IMG/VR virus record: IMGVR_UViG_3300032053_000094
Span: 1-55,923 of that record
From: a virus
DNA: 55,923 nt
Direction: 5' to 3' (one strand)
The translations under genes were made by a program, and so were the position numbers. Positions 32,200 to 40,680 of this stretch are shown one piece after another; the first letter of the stretch is position 1; the number at the start of each line of letters is the position of its first letter. Under the pieces are notes generated by a model. The model worked only from the letters and a program-made list of their open reading frames with translations, ran no database searches and had not been told where the DNA came from.

Positions 32200-32894
32200 A
32201 CCATATCATGGTCACTATTAATTTCTGGTGGTGTTTTAACTCCATTTTTTTCCCAGCCTGACAATACTTTAGTTATTAAATCAGTTGTTGCGTGTGTACC
32301 CCAAGTCACTAAATCACTATCACATTTTTCAGATATTTTTTTAGCACCAATATTATTTTTCAAACCATCAACAATACAATCATAATGACCATTCTTTAAT
32401 GTTGCGATTGTTGCGTCAATTCCATTTTCTCTTGTTGGATAATTTTTTACACCTGCAGTTGATGTTCCAATACTCTTACCACCAAACCCACTCTTAGTAG
32501 TTCCAAACGGATTATTCTTAGCTTCAGTATGTTCTGATTGTCTCCATCCATATAAAAATAACATATTTTCATCTGTTATTGGGGCTTCAATACCGTTTAA
32601 GATTTCTTTATAAAAATCATCATCAGAACTTTCTAAAGACATTGGTTTATGTTCTGATTTATCTTCAATCTCACGCTCAATATCATCTTCGTTGTTAATA
32701 TCACCACCAAGACCTGGTATAATATCTTTAAAATAGCTTTTTAATTTTTTAACAACATCAGATTGTAAAATATCGTCAGATGCGATTTCAAAAAAATGAA
32801 TAATGTCAGTAATTACACCTTCATTCAATTGGTTTTCATTAACGTTTGTTAATTTTTTTATTTTAGTTATCTCCTGAATCAGTTTTTTGTCCAT
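32196..32894 (-). CDS. Tagged lysozyme/glucosaminidase-like virion protein
   Basis: 232 residues. Leader LIQEITKIKKLTNVNENQLNE belongs to the tag class of PPK2. The C-terminal half has LFLYGWRQSEHTEAKNNPFG, then GVKNYPTRENGIDATIATLK and WGTHATTDLI, resembling the lysozyme-like hydrolases found in phage tail or internal proteins (Trp-Arg-Gln-x-Glu core). Catalytic Glu is likely the E in SEHTEA. The start lies inside the upstream gene's 3' end, which also contains the late element. Probably virion-associated wall-degrading enzyme. Confidence 0.7.
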   Translation of the reverse strand: MDKKLIQEITKIKKLTNVNENQLNEGVITDIIHFFEIASDDILQSDVVKKLKSYFKDIIPGLGGDINNEDDIEREIEDKSEHKPMSLESSDDDFYKEILNGIEAPITDENMLFLYGWRQSEHTEAKNNPFGTTKSGFGGKSIGTSTAGVKNYPTRENGIDATIATLKNGHYDCIVDGLKNNIGAKKISEKCDSDLVTWGTHATTDLITKVLSGWEKNGVKTPPEINSDHDMV

Positions 32895-33108
32895 TGTTTT
32901 TTTTTATATAAATATCAGAAGATAAATGATTTTCTAAATTCATTAAATACAAATCCAATAAAAGTGCACATATGTACCATTGTAAATCATTAAATAAGTT
33001 TGATTGAGTATGGAAATTATCATACAAACTGAATGTAATTTTAAATATAATATAAAATCTTGATAATAAAATTAAGATTCCAAACACTAATTTTAATATA
33101 TTAACCAT
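32863..33108 (-). CDS. 81-aa two-TM membrane protein
   Basis: MVNILKLVFGILILLSRFYI is one TM helix, LQWYICALLLDLYLMNLENH a second; polar tail KKNNGQKTDSGDN. Overlaps the next gene by 32 nt; the overlapping DNA contains an ATATTTAT element used as promoter by the downstream gene. Function unknown. Confidence 0.6.
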   Translation of the reverse strand: MVNILKLVFGILILLSRFYIIFKITFSLYDNFHTQSNLFNDLQWYICALLLDLYLMNLENHLSSDIYIKKNNGQKTDSGDN

Positions 33109-33136
33109 GTCATATTTAATAAATTTTTAATAATAA

Positions 33137-34072
33137 TTAACCTCTCATTAGTACTACAGGGACTTCTTCATCAATCGCTTGTAACTCATTTTCATTCATT
33201 AAGTCTGTATTTATACGTATTTCATCATCTTCTTCTCTTGAATGTACTCTAGGTAATACATACCCGTTCATTTCTAACCAGTATTTTTGTTTTTCTTGCT
33301 CCTCAAAACTTAATAAATCCCAATTAGTTGATATATTTTTTTCGAATAACTTTTCTCTGAATACCGACATAATTTCATTTGGTAAATTGGCTTGAATTGA
33401 ATCAATTCTTCTATCTAATACATCCCAAAAAGAAAGTTCTTTTTCATAATCAATTGTTGTCATATACCCCGCAATCTTATTTCCTGTTTTTTTATCGATA
33501 GCATATATTAAAATTCCCCTTCTAGCATACTTGTAAAAATATTCAGGTTCGAACTCAGATGATGTACACCATTTAGTATTTGAACCATATTTTCTAGATG
33601 ACGCCCATGACAATGGTTTTAATACTATCCATTCAGGTGTTTCATATAATTTAATAATTTGTTTTTCGATGTCTTTATCAATATCTTTTAATTCAGATAA
33701 TGAAATCTGTAGTCTTAAATCATCAAATGATGTATACGTGCTTAAATTATTATTTTCAATCATGTTACGTTCATTAAGGTCTTGAAATTTCTTAAGAGTA
33801 TGTATATCTTCAGAACCCAAACAACTATCAACTATTCTAAAAAAAATAAGTAATTCTAAATACCCCATTTCAGGATAAGAAATAAAATCAATACCATAGG
33901 ATTCCAATCTTTTAATAATATCCGCTCTCTCTGAATTATCGTTATTTTTACGTTTAATTAAATTAACAACCATCTCAGTATACTTTGGTTTAGAAACCAT
34001 GTTATTAATAAATTCAACCAAATTAAAATTTAGACCAGGGTTTTGTTTTTTTAATTCTTCTATTCTTGACAT
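33137..34072 (-). CDS. WCT-motif protein, small version
   Basis: 311 residues. Central LKPLSWASSRKYGSNTKWCT (WCT at 168-170), then a hydrophobic strand RRGILIYAIDKKTGNKIAGY and SFWDVLDRRIDSIQANLP. The G-[ST]-x-WCT...LYY(V/A)IDK pattern recurs in the 603-aa protein at 38829-40640 and in many T4-like phage proteins; function is not established to my knowledge. The Trp-Cys-Thr suggests a conserved thiol. Operon with IMPDH (4 bp apart). Confidence 0.75.
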   Translation of the reverse strand: MSRIEELKKQNPGLNFNLVEFINNMVSKPKYTEMVVNLIKRKNNDNSERADIIKRLESYGIDFISYPEMGYLELLIFFRIVDSCLGSEDIHTLKKFQDLNERNMIENNNLSTYTSFDDLRLQISLSELKDIDKDIEKQIIKLYETPEWIVLKPLSWASSRKYGSNTKWCTSSEFEPEYFYKYARRGILIYAIDKKTGNKIAGYMTTIDYEKELSFWDVLDRRIDSIQANLPNEIMSVFREKLFEKNISTNWDLLSFEEQEKQKYWLEMNGYVLPRVHSREEDDEIRINTDLMNENELQAIDEEVPVVLMRG

Positions 34073-34076
34073 ATAA

Positions 34077-35114
34077 TTATTTTTTAAATCTTTTTGATGC
34101 GTTTTCTGTTATAAAAATATAGGTACTTTCCTTGAACTCATCAAGCGTTTTAGAATTAGTATATGACATTGCTGATTTTAAATAATCTGTAAAGTTTTCA
34201 ACCCAAGTCTCAACCTTATATTCAACAGGGTTATATTTTGTAATTCCTTCCGCGGTTTTTATAACACCTCTATTCCATTTTTTTTGTACTTCTTTGGTAC
34301 TCATTCCTCTAAATGATTTGTACATATATTTTCTTAAAAATGGAAATCTATCCCAAATATATTTTTCTTTTCCTTTTGGTAACTTAATAAATTTAAATAA
34401 TTTAATATCTGAACAAGATTCCAAGGTTTTATTCAAAATACCACCAATCATAACATAGTCAGCACCTAACGCTAATGCTTTAATTATTTCATCATAATTT
34501 CTAAACCCACCATCAGCTACTATCTTAGTTTTAAATCCACCATTAAGATTTATCGTATAACATTCATTTATTAAAGATGCCATAGGGTAATGAATACCAA
34601 TGTTTGCGGAAGTTAGACAAGCACTACCTCCACCGATACCAACTCTAACGTAATCAACACCAATCTCCGCATATTTTTTAAATGTTAAAGGATTTGCAAT
34701 ATTACCAATCATTATTTCATGATTTTCACTGTACCTAATTTCACAAAATTCTTTACACATTCTATATAATCTATCCATATGTCCATTAGCAACATCAACA
34801 AGAATTCTTTTTCTTCTATTTTTATCATAGTATTTTACTTTATAAGCAACAATAAAATGTTCAAAATCATCTAATGAAAGTGACTCAAAACAATCATTAT
34901 CCCAAACAGGTTCATTTCTAGGAGTACAAACATTTATCCCCGCACTTTTAAAAATAGAATGATTGTATCTATCTATAACCGTATCCATAGGTGCTGCAAA
35001 AAGTGGTAACATCCCACTTTCCATTATATATGGTAACACTTCTTTTCTACTATTAATTTTACTTAATGTTTCTGGAACTAAAGTAATGTCGTTAAAATCA
35101 AATTTTGTTTTCAT
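34077..35114 (-). CDS. IMP dehydrogenase / GMP reductase family enzyme
   Basis: 345 residues, single TIM-barrel domain without CBS inserts. Motifs: PLFAAPMDTV, VDVANGHMD, GGGSACLTSANIG with catalytic Cys166, IVADGGFRNYDEIIKALALG and ADYVMIGGILN. The flap and active site favour GMP reductase or IMPDH; overall length (~345) is that of GuaC. It interconverts IMP with GMP or XMP and so tunes guanine nucleotide supply. No CBS regulation is expected. Part of a host-promoter operon: thioesterase, 48-aa membrane protein, this gene, WCT protein. Confidence 0.9.
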   Translation of the reverse strand: MKTKFDFNDITLVPETLSKINSRKEVLPYIMESGMLPLFAAPMDTVIDRYNHSIFKSAGINVCTPRNEPVWDNDCFESLSLDDFEHFIVAYKVKYYDKNRRKRILVDVANGHMDRLYRMCKEFCEIRYSENHEIMIGNIANPLTFKKYAEIGVDYVRVGIGGGSACLTSANIGIHYPMASLINECYTINLNGGFKTKIVADGGFRNYDEIIKALALGADYVMIGGILNKTLESCSDIKLFKFIKLPKGKEKYIWDRFPFLRKYMYKSFRGMSTKEVQKKWNRGVIKTAEGITKYNPVEYKVETWVENFTDYLKSAMSYTNSKTLDEFKESTYIFITENASKRFKK

Positions 35115-35123
35115 TTAATTAAT

Positions 35124-35270
35124 TTAAAAAATTATACTAAAAATTTTTGAAATAATAAACTTAGAGACATAAAATCCTCCCATAATAATCATTAAAGATA
35201 ATCCCGCAATTAATCCAACAATACTGGTTACAAACATTGTTGCACCAATATTCATTAATGTTGTTTTCAT
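35124..35270 (-). CDS. 48-aa membrane peptide
   Basis: ATG 35268-35270 overlaps the stop of the thioesterase gene (ATGA). MKTTLMNIGATMFVTSIVGL, then IAGLSLMIIMGGFYVSKFII: two hydrophobic stretches or one long helix. Translationally coupled within the nucleotide-enzyme operon. Function unknown. Confidence 0.6.
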   Translation of the reverse strand: MKTTLMNIGATMFVTSIVGLIAGLSLMIIMGGFYVSKFIISKIFSIIF

Positions 35271-35680
35271 ATTTCAATATTAAAATTTTCAATTAAACCT
35301 TGAATTTTGTTTTTACACTTCTCTGAAATAGGTATTGGATTACCTTCTTCATCAATTTTAACAAATTTTATATTTGTTTTTAAAATAATAACTTGATTTC
35401 CTGTATAAACATTATGAGCTCTAGCTTCCATATATAAAGTTATTGAAGTTGTACCTAATTTACCTGGATGTCCATAGATTTTTAATAATTGACCTTCTTT
35501 GGCTGGCTTTTCAAAAAAACATTTATCTATAGAAACTGTAACCATTCTTGGTGAATCACATAATTGCATTGAGTATCCTGCAGCTGCTTCATCAATCCAT
35601 GCTAATAATTTACCACCAAACAAATTTCCGTGAAAACCCAAATCAGATTTTTTAATTGGGTGAGTATTTAAAAGTTCCAT
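35267..35680 (-). CDS. Hotdog-fold acyl-CoA thioesterase
   Basis: 137 residues from the ATG at 35680 (MELLNTHPIKKSDLG), chosen because a host-type TATTTTTG box lies just upstream. Motif FHGNLFGGKLLAWIDEAAAG is the hotdog signature with catalytic Asp, followed by VTVSIDKCFFEKPAKEGQLL and GTTSITLYMEARA. Close to YciA/acyl-CoA thioester hydrolase. It could modify lipid metabolism or a signal acyl group; phage examples are rare. First gene of the IMPDH operon. Confidence 0.88.
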   Translation of the reverse strand: MELLNTHPIKKSDLGFHGNLFGGKLLAWIDEAAAGYSMQLCDSPRMVTVSIDKCFFEKPAKEGQLLKIYGHPGKLGTTSITLYMEARAHNVYTGNQVIILKTNIKFVKIDEEGNPIPISEKCKNKIQGLIENFNIEI

Positions 35681-35696
35681 ATTAAATTTCTTTACA

Positions 35697-35704
35697 CAAA
35701 AATA
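35697..35704 (-). promoter_or_regulatory. Host-type promoter box of thioesterase operon
   Basis: Coding-strand TATTTTTG, 16 nt upstream of the ATG at 35680. Confidence 0.6.
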
Positions 35705-35723
35705 AGAAAAATAATCCAATAAA

Positions 35724-35748
35724 AAAACCCCAATAATGGGGTTTTAAA
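35724..35748. terminator. Hairpin terminator
   Basis: AAAAACCCCAATAATGGGGTTTTA between the 40-aa basic gene and the thioesterase promoter. Confidence 0.75.
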
Positions 35749-35752
35749 TAAA

Positions 35753-35875
35753 TTATCTTCCTTGACCTATATATTTCTTTGGTCTTGAATTGTGTTTGTT
35801 GTACGCTTTTTTGGCGTTTCCTTTCTTTCTTTTACCAAAAGTTAATTTTCTTGCGTCATGTATCCCCTTAGCCAT
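35753..35875 (-). CDS. 40-aa highly basic protein
   Basis: ATG 35873-35875, stop 35753-35755. MAKGIHDARKLTFGKRKKGN then AKKAYNKHNSRPKKYIGQGR: 15 Lys/Arg in 40 residues. Starts 3 nt after the upstream tagged gene. Likely a DNA- or RNA-binding or head-assembly peptide; a similar basic tail with a KKxxRGQGR ending occurs in other phages by memory only. Confidence 0.6.
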   Translation of the reverse strand: MAKGIHDARKLTFGKRKKGNAKKAYNKHNSRPKKYIGQGR

Positions 35876-35878
35876 TAT

Positions 35879-36895
35879 TTATTCAAATTTAATGTGTACA
35901 AATTCTCCGATAGGTCCTGAAGCCTTAAGTACATAAGGAGCACTTGCTAATTCAGGTATTGCACCTTTAAGAGCGTTGTATGTGTTTATTGCTTTGTGCT
36001 TACATAGTTGTAAATTACCAGTACCGTCATCATTGTTCCCTATAACTGTGTCGTTATATTCGTTTAACTCTTTCCAATGATTTTTAGTTGGGTTATTATC
36101 CATACGTCCAGCTGGCATTTTTGATGTTGAAGAATCAATTGTAATTTTATTTATTTTACCTCCACCTTTTAAATGAGATTTAATTCCATCTAAAAAAGAT
36201 GCGTTATGTAAATTTTTAGGATTACCAGAATTCTCTTCAAAAAAATCACCAACATTATATATCTTAGGTAACTTTAACATGTTAGGTGATATACCAAAAT
36301 CTTCCATATTAATTGGTTGACCATGCATTGAAACCTCTAAACTAATTCCATATTCTTTTCCTGATTTAAATGTTGACTGTTGGAAATATATTCTATCTCC
36401 AGGTTTTGGGTCTTCGATTGTCATTAGTCTACCTTCAACCACTTCAGGAAAATCAGTACCAATAACAAACCCACCTAAAGTTGGTGACTCAAATTTTTGA
36501 GAATAGAATATGATTGGTGTCATACTTCCAAAATTAACAATAGATTCATTCTTACTATAAACTTCTTTACCATATTTGATGGCATTTTTCATTTCAACAT
36601 CAAATTCTAAACCTTGTAATTCCTTACCTTTAATTTCAGGTATGTCAATTTCTTTAGTTTGTTTTGTCCAAACTGCTGATATTTCTTTTGTTGTCGGAAA
36701 TTCAACCATTAGATTAGGACTTAATTCACCTTTAGATTTATCTGCTAAGTACATTTTACCATCATTAACATAAAAATAAAAACCACCAAGAGTATAATAT
36801 TTTCCAGGTGTACCCATTTGTTCATCGTGTTCTTTTATAACTCGATTAACAATTCTCATTAAATCACTTTCATTTAATTTTATAACTTTTTTCAT
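35879..36895 (-). CDS. Tagged 338-aa virion-type protein
   Basis: Leader MKKVIKLNESDLMRIVNR-VIKEHDE is the second tag type. The next region (YYTLGGFYFYVNDGKMYLA, LEGLEFDVEMKNAIKYGKE) is beta-rich, with a Gly/Thr-rich middle and FVIGTDFPEVVEGRL. The C-terminus ends PIGEFVHIKFE. No catalytic signature. TATTTAT-type element at 36912-36919. Probably an internal or structural protein. Confidence 0.72.
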   Translation of the reverse strand: MKKVIKLNESDLMRIVNRVIKEHDEQMGTPGKYYTLGGFYFYVNDGKMYLADKSKGELSPNLMVEFPTTKEISAVWTKQTKEIDIPEIKGKELQGLEFDVEMKNAIKYGKEVYSKNESIVNFGSMTPIIFYSQKFESPTLGGFVIGTDFPEVVEGRLMTIEDPKPGDRIYFQQSTFKSGKEYGISLEVSMHGQPINMEDFGISPNMLKLPKIYNVGDFFEENSGNPKNLHNASFLDGIKSHLKGGGKINKITIDSSTSKMPAGRMDNNPTKNHWKELNEYNDTVIGNNDDGTGNLQLCKHKAINTYNALKGAIPELASAPYVLKASGPIGEFVHIKFE

Positions 36896-36911
36896 ATGCT
36901 GTTTTCATTCT

Positions 36912-36919
36912 ATAAATAT
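36912..36919 (-). promoter_or_regulatory. TATTTAT-type element
   Basis: Coding-strand ATATTTAT, 16 nt upstream of the start at 36895. Confidence 0.45.
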
Positions 36920-36941
36920 ATCGGATATACAGAATGTATGT

Positions 36942-37238
36942 TTATTCGTTATTAGTAAAAATATAATAAAAATGAACATCTCTATCTGTAACAAACAATT
37001 TATCAAAATCAGTAAATTTATATACCCTATCAACAATTTGGTGGATATCATTGGATTTACTAATATAATTATATTTTATAAAAATATAAAAAGTAATATA
37101 ATCACCATAATCACCTTCTTTTATTGTAAAATTTTTTAATTTTATGAATTCAATGTTTTTTGAATACTTTTCTTTTACAAATTCTAAATAACTTTTAAAG
37201 GAATTAATAATAATTTCAAATTGTTGTGTTTTTTCCAT
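36942..37238 (-). CDS. 98-aa hypothetical protein
   Basis: N-terminal helix MEKTQQFEIIINSFKSYLEF, then beta-rich Tyr/Ile segments (DYITFYIFIKYNYI) and an FDKLFVTDRDVHFYYIFT end. Resembles the small alpha-beta proteins with an N-terminal helix at 38563, 53893 and 54464. GATATATTTATAAT lies upstream. No function known. Confidence 0.62.
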   Translation of the reverse strand: MEKTQQFEIIINSFKSYLEFVKEKYSKNIEFIKLKNFTIKEGDYGDYITFYIFIKYNYISKSNDIHQIVDRVYKFTDFDKLFVTDRDVHFYYIFTNNE

Positions 37239-37278
37239 TACTTGATTTAAACTATAATTATAAATATATCTTTTATTA

Positions 37279-37305
37279 AAAACCCCCTATTTAGGGGGAT
37301 TTTTA
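37279..37305. terminator. Hairpin terminator
   Basis: AAAAACCCCCTATTTAGGGGGATTTTT between 37307 and 36942 genes. Confidence 0.75.
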
Positions 37306-37306
37306 A

Positions 37307-37522
37307 TTATTTTCTAGGTATATTTTTGAATAAGTTATTAATCATCTTTAATGATTCCATCATTTCTTTTGGAGCCGTTGGGTTATTTGGATTACCTAAA
37401 AATGGATTATTATCCTTAAACTTAATAAGTTTTTTACCATATTTTTTCCAAAAAAACAAACCACAAAGTAAAAAAGACAATAAAATAAGACAAAGTACTG
37501 TTAAAATGAAATTAAGATACAT
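37307..37522 (-). CDS. 71-aa single-TM protein
   Basis: MYLNFILTVLCLILLSFLLC and GLFFWKKYGKKLI give an N-terminal TM helix followed by a Lys-rich region and a Pro/Asn loop (NPFLGNPNNPTAPKEM). No signal-peptidase site. Membrane-anchored, unknown. Confidence 0.6.
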   Translation of the reverse strand: MYLNFILTVLCLILLSFLLCGLFFWKKYGKKLIKFKDNNPFLGNPNNPTAPKEMMESLKMINNLFKNIPRK

Positions 37523-37571
37523 AATTATTTTTATTTAAATGTAAGATAAATAAAAATAATTGTCAAATTAA

Positions 37572-38495
37572 TTATTGTGATTTTGATTTTACTATTGTTG
37601 TTTTTCCTGGTGTCGCACTACTTGGTAGATTCCAATCAGATAATACTTGATTATAAGTAAATTTCATTTGCTTATCTCCAACAGTAATTGTTGCGGTTTT
37701 AGTCGTTTCATCAATAGTCGGAATTGCTGGTGGTTGTCCTCCATAAATTGAAGAATACCAACTACTAAATCCTGTAGTAGTAAACTCATTAGTTCCTCCA
37801 GCACCTGTTGCAAATGGGTCAATCTTATTATCAGGTCTTTGTATTGTTCCACCAACACCAAATGTTTGGTCTGCCGATGATACTGTTGTTGGTTTTTCAG
37901 TTCCTCCTACAGGGTTTAATGATGTTATAGTACTACCATTAGCAGCAGGTTGATTAGGTATTTTAAGTTCCGTATCAGGAGGTAATCCTGGTCCAAAATC
38001 AAACCCTTGAGAATCTTTAGCCTTGGCATATTGACCCCATTTACCACCAACAGGTCTAGTTGTTACCCAAGTATCGTCAGTTATTGTTCCTGCAGATACT
38101 AAAGCATCGATTTCCGCCTTAGTTTTAGGTCCAACAAATTTATTAGCCGTCTTATCAAAATAACCATATTGATTATCGATTGTTGCCGCTGATGGTACTG
38201 CACCTCCCCCTTTTCCTATTTTATCTAAATATTCTTGACCATGTTTTTCCCAAGCTTTAGTATAACTATAGCTGTCGGGATTACCCATTCTTCCTGAATT
38301 TTTAGCACTTCCTTTTCTACCTGTTTTTTTATTATAAGTCATCCAATTACCATATGTATTATCCATATACTCTTCGAATTTAGTAACTTCCGCCTTATCT
38401 GTTGGTTTTGGTGGTGTGACTTGTTCTAATATTGGTTGATAGATACCTCTAATTCTATTTTTTTCAGATTCTGTTAATACAAATCCTCTTTTCAT
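37572..38495 (-). CDS. Tagged virion-type protein with GYF_2 domain
   Basis: 307 residues from the ATG at 38495 (MKRGFVLTESEKNRIRGIYQ), after an ATATTTAT element at 38523-38530; the longer frame has no support. A module with EEYMDNTYGNWMTYNKKTG..GNPDSYSYTKAWEKHG resembles one in the 670-aa protein. Then YGYFDKTANKFVGPKTKAE, IDALVSAGTITDDTWVTTR and GGKWGQ: a GYF_2/DUF4339-type fold that binds short peptides. A Gly/Pro/Thr-rich linker follows. Tail assembly or ejection component suspected. Confidence 0.72.
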   Translation of the reverse strand: MKRGFVLTESEKNRIRGIYQPILEQVTPPKPTDKAEVTKFEEYMDNTYGNWMTYNKKTGRKGSAKNSGRMGNPDSYSYTKAWEKHGQEYLDKIGKGGGAVPSAATIDNQYGYFDKTANKFVGPKTKAEIDALVSAGTITDDTWVTTRPVGGKWGQYAKAKDSQGFDFGPGLPPDTELKIPNQPAANGSTITSLNPVGGTEKPTTVSSADQTFGVGGTIQRPDNKIDPFATGAGGTNEFTTTGFSSWYSSIYGGQPPAIPTIDETTKTATITVGDKQMKFTYNQVLSDWNLPSSATPGKTTIVKSKSQ

Positions 38496-38522
38496 AATTT
38501 TATATTTTAATTGTGTTATACT

Positions 38523-38530
38523 ATAAATAT
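38523..38530 (-). promoter_or_regulatory. TATTTAT-type element
   Basis: Coding-strand ATATTTAT, 27 nt upstream of the start at 38495. Confidence 0.45.
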
Positions 38531-38550
38531 ACTTTGTTTGTAAAAAAATT

Positions 38551-38558
38551 ATATTTAT
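38551..38558 (+). promoter_or_regulatory. TATTTAT-type element, near-leaderless start
   Basis: ATATTTAT ends 4 nt before the ATG at 38563. Confidence 0.45.
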
Positions 38559-38562
38559 TGAT

Positions 38563-38832
38563 ATGAAAGAAATGTTGGAACATTTACTAAATAATATTCG
38601 AAAAGAAGAATTGAATTTACTTTTTGGTGAAGGAAGTAAGATTAATGTTGATTCCATATCCTATTCAACAAATAATAAAACGTATGTAATTCATTCTACG
38701 GTATTTGTTACTGACATTGAAGAATCAATTCAATCTTTTCCAGATGGTCTTGATTTTTTAATTACTGAAAGTTGGAAATACACAGGATTTAATAATGAGT
38801 TAACAATCATCAACAGTATTGATATTATTTAA
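38563..38832 (+). CDS. 89-aa small alpha-beta protein
   Basis: N-terminal helix MKEMLEHLLNNIRKEELNLL, then strands KTYVIHSTVFVTDIEESIQS and a final INSIDII. The pattern helix, polar loop, strand, helix, strand matches the family of small proteins in 52-56 kb. TATTTAT-type element only 4 nt before the ATG. Overlaps the convergent LRR/WCT gene by 4 nt. Confidence 0.65.
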   Translation: MKEMLEHLLNNIRKEELNLLFGEGSKINVDSISYSTNNKTYVIHSTVFVTDIEESIQSFPDGLDFLITESWKYTGFNNELTIINSIDII

Positions 38833-40640
38833 ACCCCTGGTTTTCTAGCATAAAAACCTGACCCTGGTATTTCTTCTTTATAGAAATTCTCAAAACCTTC
38901 AGGAAATTCAGGATTAGTACTTTGTAAATTAATAAACTTAACGTTCTTTAATAGTAAAATAGATTTTGGTAGTTTTTTTAAATTTGGATTATTCGGTAAG
39001 GCTAAAAATGTTAAATTTTGTAATGAACCAATTTCTTCAGGTAGTTCTGAAACACACTTCATTAATAACAATGCCTCCAAATTTTTAAACCTACTAATAC
39101 TACTAGGTACTGACAAATTAATATTATCGTCCGATTTATTATTAAATAGGAAATTGGTAATATTATTTGGTAAACTCTCAAATAAATTTCCAAACCCGTA
39201 CAATGCCGCAAATTTTGCTGAAGGCCCATTAGGGTATTCAATTTCTATTTTATTACCTGACGTACCTGAACCCATTTCACCAGCAAATTTTGATTTTAAC
39301 TCTTCTTTTAATTTTTTAAGTATTGGAGTATTCAATAAAGCAATTTCAGTAGAAGTTAAATTTTTAATATTGGTAGTTTTAATTGAATCTATTTTTTTAC
39401 TAACATAATACTTAATAACTTCAGGTTCGGAATTTTGTATCATACTACTGGTTAAATCCATACCTAAGGCAATATATTTCTTTTTTAAATTAATATCTAA
39501 ATTGGAAAACTGTATGTCCGTTAGTCTAGGACTATTGTATTCTAACCACATTTCGACCTCTTGTGGGGACTTAAAACTTTCCATAGGATTATCACCTACT
39601 CTAGCATTTTTTACCACGTTAATCAACTCCTTTTCTTGTACTGTTAATGGTTCTGGCTTAAAGATGGATTTTAAATTTGCTAATTTTGGTAATTTTTTAA
39701 CTATGTCATTCCAAGGAACATTACTATGTCCACTATATGTACCTGAATTAGAACCATCCGCTAAAGACATTCCTCCGTTAGGGTCAACAAGTACAACACA
39801 TGCAAAGTTTAAATCGTCAAAACCTTTATCTTCATCTATAACATAATATAGAGTTCTTTCATTTCCTAAACGATAATTGTAATACATATTACCACCACCC
39901 TCTCTACTTGTACACCAGCTTCTACCATTTCTTAATTTAATACATTGGTCTTTTGTTTTTGGTGCAAATATTTTAAGATTATTCTCGTCATATTTCATTG
40001 CAATATCAGACAAATCTTTACTTTTATTTTGAGTACTTTTCTTTTCCCCACTTATCCCATCAATTAAGTGTTCAAACTCAACAAACGTCATATCATCAAC
40101 TCTTTTACTATCAGAAGGAATTTCATCCAAAATTTCAAAATAAGAACCAATATAAAATAAAACTTGGTCTTGTGTTAATTCAGGATTTTCCTTCATGAAT
40201 TTTTCAGATAGTTTTTTACTAATTAATTTTGGATAAACATCATCAACCATTTTAACCAACTCTAAAAATTTATAGTTGGTTATATTTTTTTTAGATGCTG
40301 GTAAAAGAGATTCAATCTCTAAAAATCTTTTAATATAATTTTTAAGTGCGGTGTTTTCTATCTTAGATTCTTTTTTCTTAAATTCAGTAAAAATATTGCT
40401 CATTATTTTTGATGATAATCTAGATTTAATAATATTTTTTAAATCATCGTAAGAATATTTCATAATATCCCTTTTATCAGCTGGTAGTCCTGATTTAATG
40501 GTTTCAAATGAATCTATATAAGATATCATAGTCTCAGGTGTATCTTCAGTACTAGTACCCCATTTAGAAACTAATTGTTTTTTAACTTTTTCTGACACCT
40601 CATTAAGAAGTGTGGTTTTCAATACGCTAAGTAATTTCAC
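38829..40640 (-). CDS. WCT-motif protein with triple N-terminal repeat and C-terminal leucine-rich repeats
   Basis: 603 residues, GTG start at 40640 (GTGAAATTACTT; no ATG nearby). Leader MKLLSVLKTTLLNEVSE (LLNE tag-like). Residues ~20-195 are three repeats of ~61 aa, each with an YI..[YF]..I..xLPx[SD]xK[RK] core (~41-60, 102-121, 163-182). Then GRSWCTSREGGGNMYYNYRL and LYYVIDEDKG (WCT domain, ~238-330), and at the C-terminus LRR units (LPEEIGSLQNLTFLALPNNP, LKKLPKSILLLKNVKFINLQ). Acts presumably as a recognition or assembly protein. TATTTAT-type element 40656-40663. Confidence 0.75.
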   Translation of the reverse strand: MKLLSVLKTTLLNEVSEKVKKQLVSKWGTSTEDTPETMISYIDSFETIKSGLPADKRDIMKYSYDDLKNIIKSRLSSKIMSNIFTEFKKKESKIENTALKNYIKRFLEIESLLPASKKNITNYKFLELVKMVDDVYPKLISKKLSEKFMKENPELTQDQVLFYIGSYFEILDEIPSDSKRVDDMTFVEFEHLIDGISGEKKSTQNKSKDLSDIAMKYDENNLKIFAPKTKDQCIKLRNGRSWCTSREGGGNMYYNYRLGNERTLYYVIDEDKGFDDLNFACVVLVDPNGGMSLADGSNSGTYSGHSNVPWNDIVKKLPKLANLKSIFKPEPLTVQEKELINVVKNARVGDNPMESFKSPQEVEMWLEYNSPRLTDIQFSNLDINLKKKYIALGMDLTSSMIQNSEPEVIKYYVSKKIDSIKTTNIKNLTSTEIALLNTPILKKLKEELKSKFAGEMGSGTSGNKIEIEYPNGPSAKFAALYGFGNLFESLPNNITNFLFNNKSDDNINLSVPSSISRFKNLEALLLMKCVSELPEEIGSLQNLTFLALPNNPNLKKLPKSILLLKNVKFINLQSTNPEFPEGFENFYKEEIPGSGFYARKPGV

Positions 40641-40655
40641 AGTATTATTTTATTA

Positions 40656-40663
40656 ATAAATAT
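40656..40663 (-). promoter_or_regulatory. TATTTAT-type element
   Basis: Coding-strand ATATTTAT, 15 nt upstream of the GTG at 40640. Confidence 0.45.
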
Positions 40664-40680
40664 ATGATAGTTAATAAACA

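Noticed and set aside
38496-38657. N-terminal extension of the GYF-type protein
   Set aside because: It crosses a TATTTAT element and the divergent gene start at 38563; leader match begins at 38495.
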